In this document: piece after piece, positions 9,468 through 17,046 of the stretch | Layout of the letters: each line of letters starts with the position of its first letter | Position numbering within the stretch: position 1 is the stretch's first letter | From: Longimicrobiales bacterium | GTDB lineage: Bacteria > Gemmatimonadota > Gemmatimonadetes > Longimicrobiales > Gaopeijiaceae | Direction of reading: 5' to 3' | Assembly: GCA_028279425.1 (NCBI GenBank) | Contig: JANQNV010000282.1 | Location: 1 to 40,021 of the forward strand | DNA: 40,021 bases | The notes under the pieces: model-generated | Database searches by the model: none | What the model was told of the DNA's origin: nothing | Seen by the model: the letters and a program-made list of their open reading frames with translations, nothing else | Program-made: the position numbers and the translations under genes

Positions 9468-10273
9468 TGCGAGGGCGATCCGAAGACGGGTCGCCCCGCA
9501 TCTGGTCGGTGTGGTACGACGGGCCCGGGGCCGGTGCCCACAACATGGCGACGGACCATGCCATGGCGTGTGGTCTGGGGCCCGACGAAGGGGTCCTGCG
9601 GTTCTACACGTGGGATCGACCGACCGTCTCGCTCGGTCGAAACGAGCCCGCGAGAGATGCGTGGGACCCCGGGCGTCTCGAAGCCGAGGGTGTCGGTCTA
9701 GTGCGGCGGCCCACCGGTGGTCGATCAGTATTGCACCACCGTGAGTTGACCTACGCGGTCGCGGTTCCCGCGTCGGGGCCGGGCAGTATGCGGCGTCTGT
9801 ATCGAGGTGTGAACCAGGTCCTGGTACGTGCGTTGCGACGGTTGGGCGTGCCCGCCGAGCTCGCGCCGAGGTCCGGGCGCTCCGCTCCGCTCACCAGCGG
9901 CCCCTGTTTCGACCAGCCCGCCGAGGGTGAGGTGGTGGTGGGTGGCCGGAAGCTGGTGGGCAGTGCCCAGGTTCGTGTCGAGGGCTCGCTCTTGCAGCAC
10001 GGCTCCATCCTGATCTGCGATGATCAGGGGCTTCTGCCGATACTCCAGGGTCTGATGCCGGCGCCTCCGGGTGACCCGCCGACCACCTGCATTGCCGATT
10101 GGACCTCCGACCCTCCGTCGATCGAGCGATTGATCGAAGAAGTCCGGGGGGCCTTCGTTTGCGATCTGGCGGGTCGGTGGCCCTCCGGAGAGCGTCGACC
10201 CCATGTGCCCGTGGACCTCGAGCGTCGACTCGAGGCCCACTACCGGTCGCCCGAGTGGACGTGGCGCCGGTAG
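9467..10273 (+). CDS. Lipoate/octanoate protein ligase family, LipM-like acyltransferase
   Basis: A 268-residue member of the BPL/LplA/LipB superfamily. It has the acyl-binding loop RRPTGGRSVLH (80-90), the lysine K162 in GGRKLVGSAQVR that serves the family, and C147 in SGPCFDQP, the place of the catalytic Cys of the Bacillus LipM/LipL branch. It therefore probably transfers octanoyl or lipoyl groups through a thioester rather than by ATP activation. ATG at 9467 overlaps the gcvP stop, so translation is coupled, and its position directly after gcvH-gcvP argues that it acylates GcvH K66. An LplA-type ligase is the alternative, but the separate C-terminal LplA domain is not obvious. Family firm, LipM assignment moderately sure. 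Confidence 0.82.
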   Translation: MRGRSEDGSPRIWSVWYDGPGAGAHNMATDHAMACGLGPDEGVLRFYTWDRPTVSLGRNEPARDAWDPGRLEAEGVGLVRRPTGGRSVLHHRELTYAVAVPASGPGSMRRLYRGVNQVLVRALRRLGVPAELAPRSGRSAPLTSGPCFDQPAEGEVVVGGRKLVGSAQVRVEGSLLQHGSILICDDQGLLPILQGLMPAPPGDPPTTCIADWTSDPPSIERLIEEVRGAFVCDLAGRWPSGERRPHVPVDLERRLEAHYRSPEWTWRR

Positions 10274-10297
10274 AGCGATTCGGCGGAGGTCGATCAG

Positions 10298-11998
10298 ATG
10301 AACGGAGTATCCTGGCTTCGCACCGCGGTGGCCCTCGGCGCGGGCGGCGTCCTGGCGGCGTGCGCGAGCGAGTCCGAGCCCGAGCAGACCTCGTTCTGCG
10401 GCGCCGTGCTCGACGATGTCGCTGCATTCGTCGAGGCCACGTCGCGCCCGGTGGACGACCCCCGATACGGAGGTACGGTGGTCGTCGGGGGTGGTGGAGA
10501 TCTGGTGGGTGGTTTGAATGCGTTCACCACTGCGGACCAGACCACGCTGGAGACCGAACTCCACCTCTTCCACGCGACGCTGCTCCGACTCGACGAGCAG
10601 CGTCGACCGGAGCCCTACCTCGCCGTCGAGTGGGAGGTCGAACCCGACAACTCCGGTGCCACCATCCGGATTCGCGACGACATGCGCTGGCACGACGGGA
10701 TGCCGGTCACGATCGAAGACGTGGCCTTCACGTACGCCGCGGCGATGGATTCGGTCACCGGGTTCGGCAACGACGGCTGGTTCGACCCCTACGACTCCGA
10801 TGGGATCGAAATCCTCGACGAGTCCACCATCCGTTTTCGGTTTTCGCCTCACCCCGACGTCGTTCTCCCGTGGGCCAGTTTGCCGATCATGCCGGCGCAC
10901 CTCCTCGGCGAGGTGCCGCGCCAAGAGCTCCGGGAGCACCCCTTCGGCACACAGTGTCCGGTGGGTGCGGGCCCATTCCTCTTCGAAGCCTATCGCCCGG
11001 GTGATCAGTGGGTGCTGGCCGCCAACCCGGGCTTCCCGGACGATCTGGGGGGGCGCCCGTTCGTCGACCGCTACGTCTACCGTGTGATCGCCAACTCGAC
11101 GACTCGAGCGGCCGAGCTGACGGCCGGTGGGGTACATGTCGCTCTGGGGGTGGAGCCCTCCGACGGATCGTCGTTGGCGACCGACGACGACGTGCGGATC
11201 GAAGTGCTCGACCAGAGGGCCTTCACCTTCATCGGCTGGAACTCGCGACTGCCCGGACTGTCCGACCCGCAGGTGCGTTCGGCTCTGGCCGCGGCGCTCG
11301 ATCGCGAAGGCATCGCCCGCACGCTCTGGGGCGACTTCGGGCAGGTGGCCGAGACGGGTGTGCCTCCCTTCCACTGGGCGTACGATCCCTCCCTTCGCGG
11401 ACCGGCCCACGATCCCGATGGTGCCCGGGAGGCGCTGACGGCATCGGGATGGGTGGATCGCGACAACGACGGGATTCGCGAGAATGGGGCGGGTGAGGAG
11501 CTTCGGGTGGAGCTGATGACCAACCCCAATCCGGAGCGAGACGGTGTCGGACGGATCGTGCGCGACCAACTCGCAGAGGTGGGTGTGTCGGTGGACTTCG
11601 CCGTCCAGGAGATGGGGACGCTCCAGAGTCGAGTTCTCACCCCGGGGTCACGCGATTTCGGAGGGTTCATCATGGGGTGGACCCAGGATTTCAACATCAA
11701 CGAGCGCGACTTCTTCCACTCGACTGCCGCCGATGGGCATCCGTACGGATGGGCGGGCACCTCCGACCCCGAACTCGATCGTCTGCTCGACACCCTTCCC
11801 ACTCTGGTCGATCGCGACGCGGCTCTGCCCCTGTGGCGTGCCTACCAGGAGAGGATCATCGAGGTCCAGCCTTTCACCTATCTGTTCTTCGCGAAGAGGC
11901 TCAATGGCGTGGCGGCCGACCTGCGCGGTGTCGACATGGACATCCGAGGCGAACTCCTGTCGGCGGCGCGCTGGTACTGGGATCCCGCTCGCCCCTGA
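10298..11998 (+). CDS. ABC transporter substrate-binding lipoprotein, family 5 (oligopeptide/nickel type)
   Basis: A 566-residue periplasmic binding protein. The N-terminus has a basic start, a hydrophobic stretch and a lipobox VLAAC with C22 as the lipidated cysteine. The family-5 landmarks are present: LEPYLAVEWEVEPDN-like region, the IRDDMRWHDGMPVTIEDVAFTY block (split across residues about 125-150) and the DPDGAREALTASGWVDRDNDG region. It should capture peptides or similar solutes and deliver them to the permeases encoded next. ATG at 10298 has GGAGG at 10285-10289, 8 nt away. A structured 127-nt spacer follows before the permease genes, as is common where the binding protein is made in excess. 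Confidence 0.92.
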   Translation: MNGVSWLRTAVALGAGGVLAACASESEPEQTSFCGAVLDDVAAFVEATSRPVDDPRYGGTVVVGGGGDLVGGLNAFTTADQTTLETELHLFHATLLRLDEQRRPEPYLAVEWEVEPDNSGATIRIRDDMRWHDGMPVTIEDVAFTYAAAMDSVTGFGNDGWFDPYDSDGIEILDESTIRFRFSPHPDVVLPWASLPIMPAHLLGEVPRQELREHPFGTQCPVGAGPFLFEAYRPGDQWVLAANPGFPDDLGGRPFVDRYVYRVIANSTTRAAELTAGGVHVALGVEPSDGSSLATDDDVRIEVLDQRAFTFIGWNSRLPGLSDPQVRSALAAALDREGIARTLWGDFGQVAETGVPPFHWAYDPSLRGPAHDPDGAREALTASGWVDRDNDGIRENGAGEELRVELMTNPNPERDGVGRIVRDQLAEVGVSVDFAVQEMGTLQSRVLTPGSRDFGGFIMGWTQDFNINERDFFHSTAADGHPYGWAGTSDPELDRLLDTLPTLVDRDAALPLWRAYQERIIEVQPFTYLFFAKRLNGVAADLRGVDMDIRGELLSAARWYWDPARP

Positions 11999-12064
11999 CG
12001 ACGACTCCTTCGCGCGCCGGTCGTGTCGTAGTTTGAGGGCATGTCCATGATGAATCCGCCCGGC

Positions 12065-12108
12065 GTGGGCCGCGTCGCGTGAGCGACGAGGTCGCGCTCG
12101 TGGCCCGC
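12065..12108 (+). terminator. Intra-operon hairpin between binding protein and permease genes
   Basis: A perfect 6-bp inner stem CGTCGC/GCGACG with a GTGA loop (12073-12088) lies inside a 7-bp outer stem GTGGGCC/GGCCCGC (12065-12071 with 12102-12108, one G.T pair). There is no T tract, so it is better read as an mRNA-stabilising or partial-attenuation hairpin than a full terminator. Confidence 0.35.
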
Positions 12109-12125
12109 ACACCCGGTTCCTGCTC

Positions 12126-13085
12126 GTGATACGCTTCATCGCGGGCCGACTCGCGACGGCGCTCGTGCTCTCGCTGGGCGTCGCCTCGGTCACCTTCGCC
12201 TTGTTGTGGTTCGCGCCGGGCGACAGTCGCGCGTGGCTGTTGCTCGCGGGGATCGACGGCTCCGCCGCGACCGGGGCGGGGTCGGAGTCGGGGCTGGGAG
12301 CCTACCTCCAGTGGCTCACGCGCCTGCTGCGCGGCGATCTCGGAACATCGGAGTCGACGGGGCGCGCAGTAGCCGAAGTGCTCGGCTCGGCGCTTCCCCA
12401 CACGCTGGCCCTCTCGATCAGCGGCCTTCTGCTCGCCGCGCTGTTTGGCGTCTCGACCGGGGTGTACCAGGCGCGCCGGAGCGGAACGCGAGCGGATCGG
12501 GCGCTCGGTGCAGCGTCGACGGTGTTGTATTCGGCCCCGTCGTTCTGGGTCGGGATCGTGCTGATCGGAGCGTTCGTCTCGCTGCCGGGGCGGTTCGGCC
12601 TGCGGCTTCTTCCGCTCTCCGGCGTCGCACCGGCGGGCGGTGCGGCGCATGTCGGCCAATACCTGCCGTACCTCGTGCTCCCTGCCCTGACTCTCGCCCT
12701 CGTCGTGGGTGGCGGTGTAGCCCGCTTCACGCGCGCCAGTATGATCGACATCCTCGAGCAGGATTTCATCCGTGCGGCGCGAGCGCGGGGCCTGCCCGAG
12801 CGCACCGTTGTGATCCGCCATGGTCTGCGGACGGCTCTACTCCCGCTGATCTCGCTGCTGGGTGTGTATCTCCCGATGCTGCTCACCGGTACCGTATTCG
12901 TCGAGGTCGTCTTCGAGCGAGTCGGGGTGGGCCGAGAGATGCTACTGGCGATCCTACGGCAGGATGTACCAGTCGTTGCGGGTGGGGCACTGCTCTTCGG
13001 GTTCGTCGTAGTGGTGGGCAATCTCGCGGCGGACCTGCTCTATGGCTGGGCCGACCCGCGGCTCGACCCGGTGGGTCGTGGCTGA
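12126..13085 (+). CDS. ABC transporter permease, DppB/OppB type
   Basis: A 319-residue inner-membrane subunit of a peptide-type importer. An N-terminal helix (IRFIAGRLATALVLSLGVAS) is followed by a periplasmic loop and five further helices. The EAA cytoplasmic loop that docks the ATPase reads DFIRAARARGLPERTVVIRH. It is similar in length to DppB (about 310-340). The start is GTG at 12126 with no strong ribosome-binding site; no better start lies upstream because the spacer before it is structured and off-frame. The 3' end overlaps the next permease gene if that gene starts at the GTG at 13078. Confidence 0.93.
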   Translation: MIRFIAGRLATALVLSLGVASVTFALLWFAPGDSRAWLLLAGIDGSAATGAGSESGLGAYLQWLTRLLRGDLGTSESTGRAVAEVLGSALPHTLALSISGLLLAALFGVSTGVYQARRSGTRADRALGAASTVLYSAPSFWVGIVLIGAFVSLPGRFGLRLLPLSGVAPAGGAAHVGQYLPYLVLPALTLALVVGGGVARFTRASMIDILEQDFIRAARARGLPERTVVIRHGLRTALLPLISLLGVYLPMLLTGTVFVEVVFERVGVGREMLLAILRQDVPVVAGGALLFGFVVVVGNLAADLLYGWADPRLDPVGRG

Positions 13086-14202
13086 GCAGGCGAAGGGAGG
13101 CGTCGCCCTGTCGGCCGTGCTTCCGGGGCTGCCACAGATCCTCGCCGGACGGTTGGTGTCGGGGGGGATCGCGCTGTGGCTCTGGCTGGCGGGGATTCTT
13201 CTCTACCTCAGCCGCACGACCCGGATCTCTGCCGATTTCGGGGAGAGCACGCCGTCGGGTCGCGCCGCCATCTTGGTGCTCTGTGCCGCGGGTCTGGCAT
13301 GGGCGTGGTCGCTCCGTGACGTGGGCGAGTCCGATGCCCGGGTGACCGACGCCGACGCGCGCTCCCAAGGCGTCTGGATCCGGATCGCTCGAGATCCCTG
13401 GGCCGCGCTCGGGCTGTTCGCCCTCGTGCTCATCGGTTGGTTCGCCGTCGCGGCGCCGCTCCTCGCCCCGGCGGAGGGCGTGCGATCGATGCTCTACGAG
13501 CCGTTTCTTCCGCCTTCGCTCACGCATCCGATGGGCACGGATCGTGTGGCGGCCGACGTCTACCATCGTTTCCTTCTCGGTGCGCGGGCGACCCTCGGGG
13601 TCGGCCTGTTCGCGGGCTTTGGCGGCGCGGTGATCGGGATCCTGGTCGGCGCCGTGGCCGGCTTCTTCGGCGGATGGCTCGACCGCCTGTTGATGCGAAC
13701 CGTCGATTTTTTCATCGCTCTCCCCAAGCTGGTCCTGCTCATCGCGGTGGTCGGAGTCCTTCAGCCCGGCCCCATCGTACTCGGTCTGTTCATCGCCCTC
13801 GTCCAGTGGCCGGCCCTGGCCCGGATCGTAAGAGCAGACGTGGCGATGTTGTCCGAACAGGAGTTCGTGAAAGCCCTGCGGGTCCTCGGTATGCCGCACT
13901 GGCGGATCCTGCTTCGGCACGTGATACCAAACGCCCAGTCGACCCTTCTCGTCGGCGTGGTGTTGTCGGTCGCGAACGCGATGCTGATCGAGGCGGGCCT
14001 CGGTTTTCTCGGCCTCGGCCTGGGAGGTGAGGCCTACGAAGCCTCATGGGGCGTCTTGATCCGGGATGGGGCGGATCTCGGCCAGCATTGGTGGATCGGG
14101 GGCTTCGCCGGCCTCGCGCTCGTCGCGGTGGTGGTGTCGCTGAACCTCGTGGCCGACGCGGCGCGCGACGAACTCGACCCCCGTGCCCGGATGTCGGCAT
14201 GA
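13078..14202 (+). CDS. ABC transporter permease, DppC/OppC type, with N-terminal two-helix extension
   Basis: A 374-residue inner-membrane subunit. Residues from about 100 on are a standard DppC: the DPWAALGLFALVLIGWF helix, HPMGTDRVAADVYHRFLLGA, and the EAA loop EFVKALRVLGMPHWRILLRH. Ahead of this lies an unusual block of about 90 residues with the pattern LPGLPQILAGRLVSGGIALW followed by two membrane helices, a layout like small LPGxGQ membrane domains. I chose GTG 13078 because it overlaps the DppB stop by 8 nt, the usual spacing in this operon; the frame also permits ATG 13042. The end overlaps the ATPase start (ATGA at 14199-14202). Confidence 0.9.
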   Translation: MAEQAKGGVALSAVLPGLPQILAGRLVSGGIALWLWLAGILLYLSRTTRISADFGESTPSGRAAILVLCAAGLAWAWSLRDVGESDARVTDADARSQGVWIRIARDPWAALGLFALVLIGWFAVAAPLLAPAEGVRSMLYEPFLPPSLTHPMGTDRVAADVYHRFLLGARATLGVGLFAGFGGAVIGILVGAVAGFFGGWLDRLLMRTVDFFIALPKLVLLIAVVGVLQPGPIVLGLFIALVQWPALARIVRADVAMLSEQEFVKALRVLGMPHWRILLRHVIPNAQSTLLVGVVLSVANAMLIEAGLGFLGLGLGGEAYEASWGVLIRDGADLGQHWWIGGFAGLALVAVVVSLNLVADAARDELDPRARMSA

Positions 14203-15854
14203 CGCCTCCGGTCCTGGTGGTCCGCGACCTCGAGGTCCGCCTGCCCGGGCGCGCGTCGCACGTGCGGGCGGTCGATGGTGTGTCGTTCGAGATGGCACCC
14301 GGGGAGCGGGTGGGCATCGTTGGTGAGTCAGGAGCGGGAAAGTCGCTCACCACGCTCGCGCTGCTCGGACTGCTTCCCCGGGGTGTCTCTACGGGTGCCG
14401 GTAGTTCGGTGCGTATCGCCGGTGGTGAGGTCGTGGGAGCTTCCGAGACGGAGCTGCGCCGCGTGAGAGGCGGGCGCGTGGGGATGGTCTTCCAGGATCC
14501 CTCCTCGACCATGACACCCGTCCGAACCGTGGGCGATCAGTTGCTCGAGGTGCTCCGGCAACATCGAGACCTTTCGGGGGATGCGGCGCGGAGCGAGGCC
14601 ATCGACCTGCTGCGATCCGTGGGCCTTTCGGACCCCGTTCGCACCTTCGACGACCCTCCGCATCGCCTCTCGGGTGGCATGCGGCAGCGGGCGTGCATCG
14701 CCCTCGCGCTCGCCGGTGAGCCCGACCTGCTCGTGGCCGATGAGGCGACGGCCTCCCTCGACGTGACCGTGCAGGCGCAGATCCTCGATCTACTCGTGCA
14801 CCTGTCGATCACGCGGGACGTGGGGATTCTGATGATCAGTCACGACCTCGCCGTGGTGGCCGAGACCTGTCAGCGGCTGCTGGTCATGCGAGCAGGGGTC
14901 GTGGTCGAAGCAGGGCCCGTGGAGAGGGTTCTCCACGAGCCCGCTCATCCGTACACCCGCAGCCTCCTGGCCGCGCGACCGCGCCTCGAGGGCGCGATCC
15001 CCTCCCGGGGCCTCGACCCGGAAGCGGTGGTGGGCGGGGAGCCGGGATCCGTCGATCGGTCGCTCGGCGAGGTCGTTCTGCGATTCGACGACGTCGGGGT
15101 GACCTATCGGTCGGGTGCTCGTGCGGCGCCGAAGGAGGCGGTACGCGGAGCCTCGCTGTCGGTGTATCGGGGCGACGTCCTGGGGCTGGTCGGCGAATCC
15201 GGTAGCGGCAAGTCGAGTCTCGTCCGGGCGGCCGTAGGCGTGGTGCCGCTGTCGTCGGGTCGCGTGTGGTCCGAGGGGCACGACATCGCCGAGAGGCGCA
15301 GGACCGATCCCCTGGGCGCGGCGCGCTGCGTCCAATTGGTCTTCCAGGATGCGGCTGGTGCTCTGGATCCGAGACAGCGGATCGGTGCGGCGATCGAAGA
15401 GGTGCTGCGTCTGCATGGGTCGCAGGAGCCACAGGTGGACCGACGGGTCGACGAGCTCCTGGACGCGGTGCAGCTCGAGCGGGATCTCCGGAATCGGTTC
15501 CCGCACGAGTTGAGTGGTGGCCAGCGCCAGCGGCTCGGGATCGCGCGCGGGCTTGCGGTGGAGCCGCAGGTATTGATCCTCGACGAGCCGGTTTCGGCCC
15601 TCGACGTTTCGGTGCAGGCCCGGATCCTCGCACTCCTCGAGTCGCTGAGGAGCGACCTCGACCTGACCATCGTCCTGATCGCGCACGACCTCGCCGTGGT
15701 TCGCAATGTGTGCAATCGGGTCGCGGTCATGTTTCAGGGGGGTATCGTCGAACAGGGGGCCACGGGGCGCGTGTTCGATCAACCCAGCCACGCGCACACG
15801 GTCGACCTGCTCTCGTCCGTCCCTCGCATCGAGCGCCGCCGGGGAGTCGACTGA
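14199..15854 (+). CDS. Fused double ABC ATPase of oligopeptide importer (DppD-DppF type)
   Basis: A 551-residue protein carrying two complete ABC domains, which are separate DppD and DppF proteins in many bacteria. Domain 1 has Walker A GESGAGKS (42-49), signature LSGGMRQR and Walker B LLVADEATASLD. Domain 2 has Walker A GESGSGKS (332-339), signature LSGGQRQR and Walker B LILDEPVSALD. Each ends with the HEPAHPYTRSLLA or QPSHAHTVDLL tail known from oligopeptide ATPases. Both sites look competent. ATG at 14199 overlaps the DppC stop by 4 nt. This is the last gene of the operon; a 318-nt gap follows. Confidence 0.96.
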   Translation: MTPPVLVVRDLEVRLPGRASHVRAVDGVSFEMAPGERVGIVGESGAGKSLTTLALLGLLPRGVSTGAGSSVRIAGGEVVGASETELRRVRGGRVGMVFQDPSSTMTPVRTVGDQLLEVLRQHRDLSGDAARSEAIDLLRSVGLSDPVRTFDDPPHRLSGGMRQRACIALALAGEPDLLVADEATASLDVTVQAQILDLLVHLSITRDVGILMISHDLAVVAETCQRLLVMRAGVVVEAGPVERVLHEPAHPYTRSLLAARPRLEGAIPSRGLDPEAVVGGEPGSVDRSLGEVVLRFDDVGVTYRSGARAAPKEAVRGASLSVYRGDVLGLVGESGSGKSSLVRAAVGVVPLSSGRVWSEGHDIAERRRTDPLGAARCVQLVFQDAAGALDPRQRIGAAIEEVLRLHGSQEPQVDRRVDELLDAVQLERDLRNRFPHELSGGQRQRLGIARGLAVEPQVLILDEPVSALDVSVQARILALLESLRSDLDLTIVLIAHDLAVVRNVCNRVAVMFQGGIVEQGATGRVFDQPSHAHTVDLLSSVPRIERRRGVD

Positions 15855-16051
15855 GCCTCACTGCGGGATTGCCCAGCGCGCCCCAGAGTCGCGCGGCGCG
15901 CGGTAATGACCCGCGTCTCCTCCCGTACCTGTCACCGCGGTGTTGCTGCCGAGAGGGTCCGATCGGGCCACCCTTCGACCGGTCCAGACGGGGCCCGAGT
16001 GCTGCCGCCAGGCGTGGTACGGGGCGGCCCGATGACCCCGGTGGCGAGGGC
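15855..16051. other. Non-coding part of the gap between the ABC operon and the TolQ-like gene
   Basis: This stretch is GC-rich with several short CG-rich self-complementary runs near its left end, which may help end the ABC transcript, but I see no hairpin with a T tract and no credible gene. The promoter for the next gene begins at its right edge. Confidence 0.4.
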
Positions 16052-16081
16052 TTGACACCGGGAGACGGGGGCACCCATAAT
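16052..16081 (+). promoter_or_regulatory. Sigma-70 promoter of the TolQ-like gene
   Basis: A perfect TTGACA (16052-16057) and CATAAT (16076-16081; 5 of 6) are separated by 18 nt. Transcription would start near 16088, leaving a leader of about 85 nt. It is one of the strongest promoter matches in the window. Confidence 0.75.
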
Positions 16082-16172
16082 GGCGTCCTGCCACAAATCG
16101 GGTGTCCGATACGGATGACTGCGGGCCGACCTTCGACCCCCCCACACACAGACCACTCTTCTGGAGGTTCCC

Positions 16173-16862
16173 TTGGTTGGAGTAATGCGAGTTTACGGAG
16201 CGATGCTCCAGATCCCGGGGCTCGAGACTCCTGACGAGACCTTGACCGAGACCATGGCGAGGCTCTGGGGAGACACGGGCTTCATGCGGGTTCCGCTCGC
16301 GATTTGCCTCATCCTCGGCCTCGCCGTCATCGCGTGGAAGTTCGTGGATCTGTCAGGCAAGGCGTCGAAGACCCGCAAGATTCTCCGGGACGTCGACGAG
16401 GTCCTCAACCAGGGTCGCATTCGCGAGGCTCTCGAGATCACGCGCGACTCCAACGCCCCCGCGGCGAAGATCCTGTACGCGGGGCTCGAGCGTCACGACG
16501 AGGGTACGGAACGCATCATGAAGGCGATCGAGAACCAGGGACTGATCGAGCTGTCCAAGCTCGAAAAGGGGCTGGTCGTTCTCGCGACTCTCACCAATGT
16601 GGCTCCGCTTCTCGGCTTCCTGGGCACCGTCATCGGGATGATCCAGGCCTTCCAGTCGATCGAGCTGGCAGGTGAAGTGGAGGCGACGCTCGTCGCCGGA
16701 GGAATCAAGGTCGCCCTGCTCACCACGGCCGCCGGTCTCGTGATCGCGATCCCCGTGAGCGTCGGGCACAACTACTTCGTGGCTCGCATCGACAGCCTCG
16801 TCATCGACATGGAGGAGTCGGCGCAGCGCATGATCGACGCGCTACACGCGATGAAGTCGTAG
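16173..16862 (+). CDS. MotA/TolQ/ExbB proton channel family protein
   Basis: A 229-residue inner-membrane protein with three helices (about 38-58, 130-155 and 168-195). The conserved LATLTNVAPLLGFLGTVIGM (helix 2) and ALLTTAAGLVIAIPVSVGH (helix 3, with the family Thr residues) form the proton path of TolQ/ExbB stators, which energise outer-membrane processes. The start is probably TTG 16173, which has a GGAGG 5 nt upstream; ATG 16185 would remove four residues but has a badly placed ribosome-binding site. It is flanked by its own promoter and a strong terminator, so it is monocistronic: the ExbD/TolR partner usually encoded next is absent. Confidence 0.92.
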   Translation: MVGVMRVYGAMLQIPGLETPDETLTETMARLWGDTGFMRVPLAICLILGLAVIAWKFVDLSGKASKTRKILRDVDEVLNQGRIREALEITRDSNAPAAKILYAGLERHDEGTERIMKAIENQGLIELSKLEKGLVVLATLTNVAPLLGFLGTVIGMIQAFQSIELAGEVEATLVAGGIKVALLTTAAGLVIAIPVSVGHNYFVARIDSLVIDMEESAQRMIDALHAMKS

Positions 16863-16916
16863 CGAATCCGGTCCGCGTCGCACCGGCGACGCTCGGCTGG
16901 TCACGCATCGTGCGGG

Positions 16917-16950
16917 GGGCCCTCCGACTCTGGTCGGGGGGCCCTTCGTC
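16917..16950 (+). terminator. Rho-independent terminator after the TolQ-like gene
   Basis: A 12-bp stem, GGGCCCTCCGAC (16917-16928) against GTCGGGGGGCCC (16933-16944), has one G.T pair and a TCTG loop, followed by the short T/C tail TTCGTC. It lies 54 nt after the TolQ-like stop codon. Confidence 0.8.
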
Positions 16951-16979
16951 GTGCCGAGGGGTGGCGGGCAAACAGGTGT

Positions 16980-17009
16980 TTGCATCTTGCGTGGACTCCG
17001 GGGTATCAT
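16980..17009 (+). promoter_or_regulatory. Candidate promoter of the lytic transglycosylase gene
   Basis: TTGCAT (16980-16985) and TATCAT (17004-17009; 5 of 6 for a -10) have 18-nt spacing, directly downstream of the terminator. The predicted start near 17016 leaves about 30 nt before the ATG at 17047. Confidence 0.5.
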
Positions 17010-17046
17010 CACCCGTTCTCCCCTCAGCCCCCTCGTCGCGAGCCCC

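Noticed and set aside
9725..11569. Minus-strand open frame (614 codons) opposite the LipM-like and binding-protein genes.
   Set aside because: Same reason: plus-strand genes are well supported and the reverse product resembles no family.
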